A DNA stretch of 64,000 nucleotides from CANKHA01 sp963731585. GTDB taxonomy: Bacteria > Pseudomonadota > Alphaproteobacteria > Rhizobiales > Xanthobacteraceae. Below, piece after piece: positions 54,782 to 64,000 of the stretch. The stretch lies in assembly GCA_963731585.1 (NCBI GenBank), contig CAVSWC010000013.1:310001-374000 (forward strand), written 5' to 3'. The notes under the pieces were generated by a model, which saw nothing but the letters and a program-made list of their open reading frames with translations, searched no databases and was not told the DNA's origin. Positions within the stretch are counted from its first letter, which is position 1. Each line of letters opens with the position of its first letter. Made by a program: the position numbers and the translations under genes.

Positions 54782-55783
54782 GCGATCAACGATCAAACTG
54801 CCGGCGGCGTTAGGCAAGCGGTGCTTATTGCAGGCCCGACCGCGAGCGGCAAGTCTGCGCTGGCGCTGCAACTGGCGGCGAAACTCGGCGGCGTCATCAT
54901 CAATGCGGATTCCATGCAGGTCTATCGCGACCTGCGGGTTATCACCGCGCGCCCGACGCTGCAGGAAGAAGCGCAGCAGCCGCACAAGCTTTACGGCCAT
55001 GTCGACGCGGCGGAGAATTATTCCGTCGGCCGCTGGCTGCGCGATGCTCAGTCGGTGCTCGATGGAGCAAAAGCCGCCGGGCAGGTGGCTATCATCGTCG
55101 GCGGCACCGGGCTTTATTTCATGGCGTTGACGCGCGGACTCGCGGCGGTGCCGCCGATCCCGGCGGACATCCGCGCCACGGTGCGCGGACGGCTGGAGAG
55201 CGAGGGCGTGGCGCCGCTCTATGCCGAACTGAGCGAGCGCGATCCGGAAAGCGCGCAGCGGCTGATGCCGGGTGACCGCTCGCGCATCACCCGCGCGCTG
55301 GAAGTCGTGCTCGCGACCGGCCGTTCATTGTCCGACTGGCACCGCGACGGCATGCCCGCGGTGCTCGAGCCCGAGCGCGCCGCGCGGTTTTTCCTTGATG
55401 TTGACCGCGCGGCGCTCGGCCGCCGGATCGATACGCGCTTTGACGCCATGCTGGCGAGCGGCGCGCTGGCGGAAGTGGAGCGGCTCGCCGCGCGCGGGCT
55501 TCATCCGAGGCTGCCGGCGATGAAGGCGCATGGCGTGCCCTGGCTGATCCGTCATCTACGCGGGGAGATCGGGCTCGCTGCGGCGGCCGAAGGGGGCAAG
55601 CGGGACACCAAGCGCTACACCAAGCGGCAGGCCACCTGGTTCCGCAACCAGATGCCGGACTGGCCCTGGCTCGGCGCGGAGGAGATCTTGGCGAAAGCCA
55701 GCGGAATGGGCGAAAAAGGCTTGACCGGCGAGGTCGCCAACCCCTATAAGCCGCGCAAGGAAATGAGTATTAGAGATGAATGA
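54773..55783 (+). CDS. miaA: tRNA dimethylallyltransferase
   Basis: MiaA prenylates adenosine 37 in tRNAs that read UNN codons, giving i6A. The Walker A-like loop is VLIAGPTASGKSALALQLAA, followed by IINADSMQVYRDLRVITARP, which has the substrate-binding aspartate/Ser stretch, and KRYTKRQATWFRNQMPDWPW. The start is GTG 54773, overlapping the serB start by nine bases on the other strand; a GGAGATCAGGG site lies upstream. The frame extends further upstream, but only as the antisense of serB. The 336-residue protein is intact. Confidence 0.93.
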   Translation: MSHAINDQTAGGVRQAVLIAGPTASGKSALALQLAAKLGGVIINADSMQVYRDLRVITARPTLQEEAQQPHKLYGHVDAAENYSVGRWLRDAQSVLDGAKAAGQVAIIVGGTGLYFMALTRGLAAVPPIPADIRATVRGRLESEGVAPLYAELSERDPESAQRLMPGDRSRITRALEVVLATGRSLSDWHRDGMPAVLEPERAARFFLDVDRAALGRRIDTRFDAMLASGALAEVERLAARGLHPRLPAMKAHGVPWLIRHLRGEIGLAAAAEGGKRDTKRYTKRQATWFRNQMPDWPWLGAEEILAKASGMGEKGLTGEVANPYKPRKEMSIRDE

Positions 55784-55835
55784 ACGTAATTTAATTACTC
55801 GGGCCGTCGTAAGGAAGCGCATCGCCGCAGGCTGA
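55776..55835 (+). CDS. Putative leader peptide for ilvB attenuation
   Basis: A short ORF starts at ATG 55776 inside the end of miaA and reads MNERNLITRAVVRKRIAAG, then TGA at 55833-55835. It carries Leu, Ile, Thr and Val residues clustered (LIT and VV plus I), the kinds that signal a shortage of branched-chain amino acids. It is followed by a hairpin and a terminator just upstream of ilvB. The size and placement match ribosome-mediated attenuators. No strong ribosome site is visible, so the call is probable but not certain. Confidence 0.65.
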   Translation: MNERNLITRAVVRKRIAAG

Positions 55836-55886
55836 AACCCTGAGAATGGCGGTGCGCGGAAACAGGGGCTTTCGGGCCCCTTTTTG
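55817..55886 (+). promoter_or_regulatory. ilvB leader hairpins with attenuator terminator
   Basis: A 10-bp stem GCGCATCGCC / GGCGGTGCGC (55817-55857, one T-G pair) overlaps the end of the leader ORF. A second stem AGGGGC / GCCCCT follows at 55864-55881 with a T-run (TTTTTG), an intrinsic terminator 30 bp before the ilvB start. Stalling on the leader peptide could change which hairpin forms. The presence of a terminator before the gene is what supports attenuation. Confidence 0.7.
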
Positions 55887-55915
55887 ATTCCTGCAGGGCG
55901 TGTTGTTCGGAGCGG

Positions 55916-57676
<1,761 letters not shown>

Positions 57677-57720
57677 CGGCCGATCACGGGTTAACCGAAG
57701 ATCGGCACGGTAGAAGTAAT

Positions 57721-57771
57721 CCTCATCCTGAGGAGCATCGCATGAAATGCGATGCGTCTCGAAGGACGAGG
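57721..57771. repeat. Palindromic repeat between ilvB and ilvN
   Basis: The segment CCTCATCCTGAGGAGCATCG ... CGTCTCGAAGGACGAGG has complementary ends and a perfect inner hairpin GCATCGCAT / ATGCGATGC (57736-57756). It is a typical short extragenic repeat of this bacterial group, inside the ilv operon. Confidence 0.8.
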
Positions 57772-57806
57772 TTTGTGTGTTTGCGATGTTGAGTTAAGGA
57801 CAAGCG

Positions 57807-58361
57807 ATGAACACGACGATTCCCGCTTCAACCAGCCATTACCCGGCCGCGCCGGCTAAACAAAAGATCGAGTCCCACACCTTGTCGGTCCTGGTCGACA
57901 ACGAGCCCGGCGTCCTGGCGCGCGTGATCGGTCTGTTCTCCGGCCGCGGCTACAACATCGACTCGCTTACGGTGTCGGAGACCGAGCACGAGAAGCATGT
58001 CTCGCGCATCACCATCGTCACCCGCGGCACGCCGATGGTGATCGAGCAGATCAAGAACCAGCTGGAACGTCTGATCCCGATTCACCGGGTGATCGACGTC
58101 ACGCTCACCGGGCAGGCGATCGAGCATGAGCTCGCGATGATCAAGGTGCGCGGTGTCGGCGACCAGCGCGCCGAGGCGCTGCGCATCGCCAATGATTTCG
58201 ATGCCAGGGTGGTGGACGACACCACCGAGAGCTTCGTGTTCGAGGTCAGCGGTTCCACCGACAAGATCGAGCGTTGCATTTCCGCGCTCCTGCCGGTGGG
58301 CCTGATCGAAGTGTCACGCAGCGGGATCGTCGCGATCACCCGCGGCCGGGAGGGGATGTGA
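57807..58361 (+). CDS. ilvN: Acetolactate synthase small (regulatory) subunit
   Basis: This subunit carries an ACT domain that gives feedback inhibition by valine: TLSVLVDNEPGVLARVIGLF, then SGRGYNIDSLTVSETEHEKH-type residues and the second small domain ELAMIKVRGVGDQRAEALRI. The 184-residue length fits. An N-terminal extension (MNTTIPASTSHYPAAPAKQK) precedes the ACT domain. It follows ilvB with a small palindrome between. Confidence 0.95.
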   Translation: MNTTIPASTSHYPAAPAKQKIESHTLSVLVDNEPGVLARVIGLFSGRGYNIDSLTVSETEHEKHVSRITIVTRGTPMVIEQIKNQLERLIPIHRVIDVTLTGQAIEHELAMIKVRGVGDQRAEALRIANDFDARVVDDTTESFVFEVSGSTDKIERCISALLPVGLIEVSRSGIVAITRGREGM

Positions 58362-58369
58362 TTTTCACT

Positions 58370-58468
58370 GTCATTCCGGGACCGCCATTGGGCGGGACCC
58401 GGAAATTATACTCCCGGTGGCGGTTATGGATTCCGGGTTCGCTCGCGATGCTCGCGCCCCGGAATGAC
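58370..58468. repeat. Palindromic repeat between ilvN and ilvC (copy A)
   Basis: It has inverted ends GTCATTCCGGG / CCCCGGAATGAC and an internal stretch ATACTCCCGGTGGCGGTTAT that also occurs in the element at 59592-59688. It is the same family as that copy. Confidence 0.82.
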
Positions 58469-58561
58469 GACATAGGGAGCCGAGCGCCCTTGATTTTCAT
58501 GCTGCAATGCCGTCTTTGCGGCCCTGACAGTTATCAATTGGTGCGGGGAAGGACCTGAAAT

Positions 58562-59581
58562 ATGCGTGTGTATTACGACCGCGATGCCGACATCAACCTC
58601 ATCAAGGGCAAGAAAGTCGCCATCATCGGCTACGGCAGTCAGGGCCATGCCCATGCGCTGAACCTGCGGGATTCCGGGGTCAAGGACGTGGCGGTGGCGC
58701 TCCGCAAGGGCTCCGCCGGCGTGAAGAAGGCCGAGGGCGAGAAGCTCAAGGTCATGGAAGTCGCGGACGCCGCCAAATGGGCCGACGTGATGATGATGCT
58801 CACGCCCGACGAGCTGCAGGCCGACATCTACCGCGAGCATATGCACCAGCAGATGAAGAAGGGCGCGGCGTTGTTGTTCGCCCACGGACTCAACATCCAT
58901 TTCAACCTGATCGAGCCGCGCGCCGATCTCGACGTGATGATGGTCGCGCCGAAAGGTCCCGGCCATACCGTGCGCGCGGAATATCAGCGCGGCGCCGGCG
59001 TGCCCTGCCTGATGGCGGTGCACAAGGACGTCTCCGGCAATGCGCATGACTTGACGCTGTCTTATGCTTCGGCGATCGGCGGCGGCCGTGCCGGCATTAT
59101 CGAGACAAACTTCCGCGAAGAATGCGAGACCGACCTGTTCGGCGAACAGTCCGTGCTCTGCGGCGGGCTGGTCGAGCTGATGAAGGCCGGCTACGAGACG
59201 CTGGTGGAAGCCGGCTACGCGCCGGAGATGGCTTATTTCGAATGCGTGCACGAAGTGAAGCTGATCGTGGACCTGATCTATGAAGGCGGCATCGCCAACA
59301 TGAACTACTCGGTCTCGAACACCGCAGAATATGGCGAATATGTCTCCGGCCCGCGCGTGGTCAACGAACAGACCAAGGCGGAGATGAGGAAGATCCTCTC
59401 CGACATCCAGAGCGGCACTTTCACCCGCAACTGGATGCTGGAGAACCGCGTCAACCAGACTTCCTTCAAGGCCATGCGCGCCAAGATGGCGTCACATCCG
59501 ATCGAGGAAGTCGGCGAGAAGCTGCGCGGCATGATGCCGTGGATCAAGCAGCGCGCCTTGGTCGACAAGAGCAAGAACTGA
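58562..59581 (+). CDS. ilvC: Ketol-acid reductoisomerase (class I)
   Basis: This NADPH-dependent enzyme converts acetolactate to dihydroxy-isovalerate. It opens MRVYYDRDADINLIKGKKVA with the Rossmann motif AIIGYGSQGHAHALNLRDSG, then VMMMLTPDELQADIYREHMH and MMVAPKGPGHTVRAEYQRGA, and the Mg-binding acidic residues in TDLFGEQSVLCGGLVELMKA. The length of 339 residues is that of class I enzymes. It belongs to the ilvB-ilvN-ilvC operon. Confidence 0.97.
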   Translation: MRVYYDRDADINLIKGKKVAIIGYGSQGHAHALNLRDSGVKDVAVALRKGSAGVKKAEGEKLKVMEVADAAKWADVMMMLTPDELQADIYREHMHQQMKKGAALLFAHGLNIHFNLIEPRADLDVMMVAPKGPGHTVRAEYQRGAGVPCLMAVHKDVSGNAHDLTLSYASAIGGGRAGIIETNFREECETDLFGEQSVLCGGLVELMKAGYETLVEAGYAPEMAYFECVHEVKLIVDLIYEGGIANMNYSVSNTAEYGEYVSGPRVVNEQTKAEMRKILSDIQSGTFTRNWMLENRVNQTSFKAMRAKMASHPIEEVGEKLRGMMPWIKQRALVDKSKN

Positions 59582-59591
59582 TCGCGAAGCG

Positions 59592-59688
59592 GTCATTCCG
59601 GTACACGCGCGTAGCGTGGACCCGGAATCCATACTCCCGGCGGTGGTTATGGATCCCGGGTTCGTTGCTTCGCAACGTCCGGAATGAC
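59592..59688. repeat. Palindromic repeat between ilvC and Nudix gene (copy B)
   Basis: It has inverted ends GTCATTCCGG / CCGGAATGAC and shares ATACTCCCGGCGGTGGTTAT with the element at 58370-58468. Two copies of one repeat flank ilvC. Confidence 0.82.
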
Positions 59689-59697
59689 AGGATATAG

Positions 59698-60402
59698 ATG
59701 ACCTCCTTCTCCGTCCTGCCCGTTGACCGTTTGGATGTGGGCCATTCCTCCTGGGAGTGGCCCTTTGCGCAGGCGCGCCGGCACGAGATCGACGCGCATT
59801 TCGCGCAACTGCAGCGCGGCAAGCCCGAATTGTTTAACGGACGCGTACTGATGCTGCGTGACTTCACGATCGAGGATCGCGTGTTTCGCGCCGGCACTTT
59901 CGAAACCGACTTCGCGAGTCTGCTGGCTTGGCGCGACTGGGACTTTCCCGATCCGGCGGTAAAGAATGTCTATGCCATGGGCGCGCTGCGCGGCAGCGAC
60001 GGTGGCTTCATCCTTGGCGAAATGGCCGCGCATACCGCCAACGCCGGCAAGATCTATTTCGCCGCCGGAACGCCCGACCCTGGCGACTTACGCGGCGGCA
60101 GCGTCGATCTGCTCGGCAGCATCATGCGCGAGGTGGAAGAGGAAACCGGCCTGACGCCCGCGGATTTCGTGGCCGACGCGGGTTGGTTGACCGTGCTGGC
60201 CGGACCGCGTATCGCGCAGATGAAGTTATTGCAGGCGAAGGCGCCGGCGGAGCAGTTGCGCGAACGGATTGTCAGTTTTCTCGCCACGCAGGAGCAGCCG
60301 GAGTTGACTGACATCCACATCGTACGGGGGCCGGCCGACCTCACTGACGCGATGCCGCCTTTCATGGCGGCGTTCCTTTCGCATATCTGGCTCCAGACCT
60401 GA
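59698..60402 (+). CDS. Nudix-like hydrolase family protein
   Basis: This 234-residue protein has a Nudix-type box GGSVDLLGSIMREVEEETGL, with the REVEEETGL core. The first conserved Glu of the box (eight residues before the Arg) appears as Val with an adjacent Asp, so the box is degenerate at its start. Upstream, an N-terminal domain reads SVLPVDRLDVGHSSWEWPF. Nudix proteins hydrolyse nucleoside diphosphate derivatives, but this subgroup is unassigned. It starts at ATG 59698 just after a palindromic repeat. Confidence 0.8.
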   Translation: MTSFSVLPVDRLDVGHSSWEWPFAQARRHEIDAHFAQLQRGKPELFNGRVLMLRDFTIEDRVFRAGTFETDFASLLAWRDWDFPDPAVKNVYAMGALRGSDGGFILGEMAAHTANAGKIYFAAGTPDPGDLRGGSVDLLGSIMREVEEETGLTPADFVADAGWLTVLAGPRIAQMKLLQAKAPAEQLRERIVSFLATQEQPELTDIHIVRGPADLTDAMPPFMAAFLSHIWLQT

Positions 60403-60430
60403 GAAGCCTGTTGTAAAGCGCGCCGCCGCG

Positions 60431-61321
60431 GTGAAAACTCCCGCCATGCAAACTGCCGAGATCGCCCAGCACTTCCGCATCGAGAATCCGGACAAATTCC
60501 GGCTGCGCGACCACGACCCGGCCAGCACCGGCGGCCTCGCCAACGACAAGGACGCCTTCAAGCAGATGCTCGAGGCGGACGCCAAGCGCCTCGGCAAGCT
60601 GCAGGAGCGGCTTTATGCCGAGGGACGCTGGGCCGTCCTGATAATCCTGCAAGGCATGGATGCCTCCGGCAAGGACAGCATCATCGAGCATGTTCTCTCG
60701 CAGGTGAATCCGCAGGGCTGCGAGGTGCGATCCTTCAAGCAGCCGAGCACCGAGGAACTCGCGCATGATTTCCTCTGGCGCACGACTTTGCGCCTGCCGG
60801 AGCGCGGTCACATAGGCATCTTCAACCGTTCCTACTACGAGGAAGTGCTGGTGGTGCGTGTGCATCCGGAATATCTCGGCGGGCAGAAGCTCCCGCCGTC
60901 GCTCGTCACCGACAACATCTGGCAGGAACGCTTCGAGGACATCGTCGCCTTCGAGCGGCACCTCGCGCGCAGCGGCACGCTTGTGCTGAAATTCTTCCTC
61001 CACATGTCGCAGGCCGAGCAGAGCAAGCAGATGCTGGAGCGGCTGGAGGATCCGGAGAAGCACTGGAAGTTCAATGCCGGCGACCTGAAGGAACGCGCGC
61101 TGTGGGACAAATACATGGCGGCTTACGAGGACGAGATCCGTAATACCAGCCGCCCGGAAGCGCCCTGGTACGTCGTGCCCGCGGACAACAAATGGTTCGC
61201 CCGGCTGGTGGTGGCCGGCGCGGTGACCGACGCGGTCGAGAAGCTGAACCCGCAATTTCCGGCGCTGGGCGCGAAGGACATGGCGGCGCTGGAGGAGATG
61301 AAAAAGGCCCTGAAGGGGTAG
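60431..61321 (+). CDS. Polyphosphate kinase 2 family protein
   Basis: This 296-residue PPK2-type enzyme transfers phosphate between polyphosphate and nucleoside phosphates. It shows Walker A LIILQGMDASGKDSIIEHVL, then EVRSFKQPSTEELAHDFLWR and the lid region GIFNRSYYEEVLVVRVHPEY, followed by HWKFNAGDLKERALWDKYM. The GTG at 60431 is the first start; ATG 60446 (MQTAEIAQHFRIEN) is equally possible. It follows the Nudix gene by 28 bp. Confidence 0.93.
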   Translation: MKTPAMQTAEIAQHFRIENPDKFRLRDHDPASTGGLANDKDAFKQMLEADAKRLGKLQERLYAEGRWAVLIILQGMDASGKDSIIEHVLSQVNPQGCEVRSFKQPSTEELAHDFLWRTTLRLPERGHIGIFNRSYYEEVLVVRVHPEYLGGQKLPPSLVTDNIWQERFEDIVAFERHLARSGTLVLKFFLHMSQAEQSKQMLERLEDPEKHWKFNAGDLKERALWDKYMAAYEDEIRNTSRPEAPWYVVPADNKWFARLVVAGAVTDAVEKLNPQFPALGAKDMAALEEMKKALKG

Positions 61322-61420
61322 GCGCCGTTCGAGGCCGCCCACGCTCGTTCCTTGAGGCGAAGTGATTGTGTAACACGCGGCGCAGACCCACATTTGAGTT
61401 TCGCTTTACGGAGTTTGCGG

Positions 61421-62368
61421 ATGCATGGGCGTTCCCCCGAAGACTGGCAGCACCGGCATGTTTTTCTCGGTACCGCGCATGACAAGCACGAACGCCAGAC
61501 TTGGTTCGTAGTGGCGCTGACCGCCGGGATGATGGTGGCCGAAATCATCGCAGGTGCCGTCTACGGGTCCATGGCACTCACCGCCGACGGCTGGCACATG
61601 GCGACGCATGCGACCGCGCTCGCGATCTCGGCCCTCGCATATCGCTTTGCGCGCCGCCATGCCGAGGATGCGCGCTTTTCCTTCGGCACCGGCAAGCTCG
61701 GCGAGCTGGCCGGCTTCGCCAGCGCGATCATCCTGGCGCTGATCGCGCTGCTAATCGCCTATGAGAGTGCGATCCGGCTGTTCAACCCGGTTCCGATCCG
61801 GTTCAACGAGGCGATGCTGGTCGCCGTGCTGGGTCTCGGCGTCAATTTGCTCAGCGCCTGGCTGTTGTCGGCGGGCGGCGATGGCGAGCAACACGATGAT
61901 CATCGCCAGGGTCACGATCATGCACACGTCCATGGGCAAGACAGCAACATCCGCGCCGCCTTCGCGCATGTTGCAGCCGACGCGCTGACCTCAGTGTTAG
62001 CCATCCTCGCGCTGTTGGGCGGACGCATTTACGGCTGGACCTGGCTGGATGCCATCATTGGCGTCGTCGGCGCGGTCATCATCCTACGCTGGTCCTATGG
62101 GCTGATCGTTTCCTCGGCGGGCACCCTGCTCGACACCGTGCCGGACAAGAAATTGGCGGCGGAAATCCTGCAGGCGCTGGAGATCGGTGGGGACCGCGTC
62201 AGCGATCTGCATCTATGGCGGCTCGGTCCGGGGCATGCCGGCGTGATCGCCTCGGTGATCTCGGATGATCCACAAAATCCGGATGTCTATAAGCGGCGGC
62301 TGTCCGGCATCGTCGGCCTGTCGCATATGACCGTTGAGGTGCATCGTTGCCCCGGCGACCATCCATAG
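61421..62368 (+). CDS. Cation diffusion facilitator, DmeF-like (Co/Ni/Zn export)
   Basis: This 315-residue exporter has a leading MHGRSPEDWQHRHVFLGTAH, then HERQTWFVVALTAGMMVAEI and LTADGWHMATHATALAISAL, with HxxxD metal sites in the helices. A His-rich loop DDHRQGHDHAHVHG precedes LLGGRIYGWTWLDAIIGVVG and the C-terminal region DLHLWRLGPGHAGVIASVIS. ATG 61421 with GGAGTTTGCGG upstream is chosen over the longer frame at 61352. DmeF exporters expel Co and Ni; no DmeR regulator is adjacent. Confidence 0.92.
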   Translation: MHGRSPEDWQHRHVFLGTAHDKHERQTWFVVALTAGMMVAEIIAGAVYGSMALTADGWHMATHATALAISALAYRFARRHAEDARFSFGTGKLGELAGFASAIILALIALLIAYESAIRLFNPVPIRFNEAMLVAVLGLGVNLLSAWLLSAGGDGEQHDDHRQGHDHAHVHGQDSNIRAAFAHVAADALTSVLAILALLGGRIYGWTWLDAIIGVVGAVIILRWSYGLIVSSAGTLLDTVPDKKLAAEILQALEIGGDRVSDLHLWRLGPGHAGVIASVISDDPQNPDVYKRRLSGIVGLSHMTVEVHRCPGDHP

Positions 62369-62511
62369 GACAGGAATAGGGCAGCGCCGCTGACCTATCT
62401 CGTCTTGCACCCCAGCGCCGATTTCCTTAATAACAGCGTGCTGGTCGCCGGTTTAACGCGGAATTCACATCGATCCGCGACCCTGGCGTTCTCGACGAGG
62501 GTTGTTTCAGC

Positions 62512-62616
62512 ATGACGATGCGCCGCGATCATCGCGCGATCGGTGGGACGGCCGGCCGGCCGGCGCCCCGTGCTGCCCTCATTCTCGCTGGGCTGCTGCT
62601 CCTTATCCGCCCCTGA
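62512..62616 (+). CDS. Putative leucine-rich leader peptide upstream of leuA
   Basis: A 34-residue ORF starting at ATG 62512 ends with the stretch AALILAGLLLLIRP and a TGA at 62614-62616. It holds a run of Leu and Ile codons (CTC ATT CTC ... CTG CTG CTC CTT ATC), which would sense leucine supply. Its stop falls inside the first arm of the hairpin that follows. The arrangement fits leuA attenuation, well known for leucine genes in other bacteria. GAGGG lies about 13 bases upstream. Confidence 0.75.
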   Translation: MTMRRDHRAIGGTAGRPAPRAALILAGLLLLIRP

Positions 62617-62652
62617 GGGCCGGCTGGGCGTTCGCGCCTGGGCACTCAGGGG
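62610..62652 (+). promoter_or_regulatory. leuA leader hairpin
   Basis: A perfect 8-bp stem CCCCTGAG (62610-62617) / CTCAGGGG (62645-62652) surrounds an inner GGCG / CGCC hairpin. The 5' arm contains the stop of the leader ORF. A second hairpin GCGCCC / GGGCGC follows at 62680-62694. No clear T-run follows either, so termination may depend on Rho or on translation blocking. Confidence 0.6.
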
Positions 62653-62718
62653 TCTCTCCGCCAAGGAACAGCACCCAGAGCGCCCGCAGGGCGCAATCGA
62701 CGAGAAGGACTTCGCCCC

Positions 62719-64000
<1,282 letters not shown>

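Overview
The window is GC-rich chromosomal DNA from an alphaproteobacterium of the Hyphomicrobiales (Rhizobiales), most like the Bradyrhizobium/Rhodopseudomonas/Xanthobacteraceae group. This is inferred from a permuted two-piece tmRNA gene whose tag reads ANDNYAPVAQAA, from the gene order thyA-folA-hflK-hflC-DUF2065-degP-serB-miaA-ilvB-ilvN-ilvC...leuA, from the DUF4169/RHH/fumC/sspB block, and from many Bug-type (TctC) solute receptors. No rRNA, tRNA, CRISPR array, transposase or prophage gene was found.

Layout. 1-10 kb: uvrD (minus, running off the left edge and carrying an in-frame repeat element), an FAD-linked D-lactate dehydrogenase-type oxidase, a large AsmA-family protein, DUF4169 and ribbon-helix-helix proteins, fumC and sspB. 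10-14.6 kb: a NitT/SsuABC-type ABC importer and a 3-hydroxyisobutyrate dehydrogenase-like enzyme. 14.8-18 kb: a degraded zone with two beta-helix surface-protein copies, an outer-membrane protein tail and a coiled-coil repeat protein, followed by the ssrA tmRNA gene. 18-38 kb: an accessory catabolic zone with two aldehyde dehydrogenases, a D-2-hydroxyacid dehydrogenase, two cupins, a class II aldolase, a dienelactone hydrolase, a MetE-like protein, an SDR, three MFS transporters and five Bug receptors. 38-48 kb: dinB, an HWE-type kinase, dodecin, small proteins, a split chromate transporter, TctB-TctA and two more Bug receptors. 48-64 kb: housekeeping genes for thymidylate/folate, membrane proteolysis (hflKC, degP), serB, miaA, branched-chain amino-acid synthesis (ilvBNC, leuA), a Nudix protein, PPK2 and a DmeF-like metal exporter.

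How the genes work together. The Bug receptors probably deliver carboxylates to TctAB-type permeases; only one TctAB pair lies here. The surrounding dehydrogenases, aldolase, hydrolase and cupins look like enzymes for small hydroxy-acids or aromatic breakdown products, but no substrate can be named. On the housekeeping side, ilvB and leuA are each preceded by a short ORF rich in branched-chain residues plus hairpins, which suggests ribosome-mediated attenuation.

Caution. About twenty reading frames are broken, almost always by one extra base (usually G or C). The affected genes include thyA, folA, serB, dinB and tctA. In many cases removing the extra bases restores the expected length exactly. 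Sequence or assembly error is the simplest explanation, so genes flagged as frameshifted should not be taken as true pseudogenes without read-level checking.
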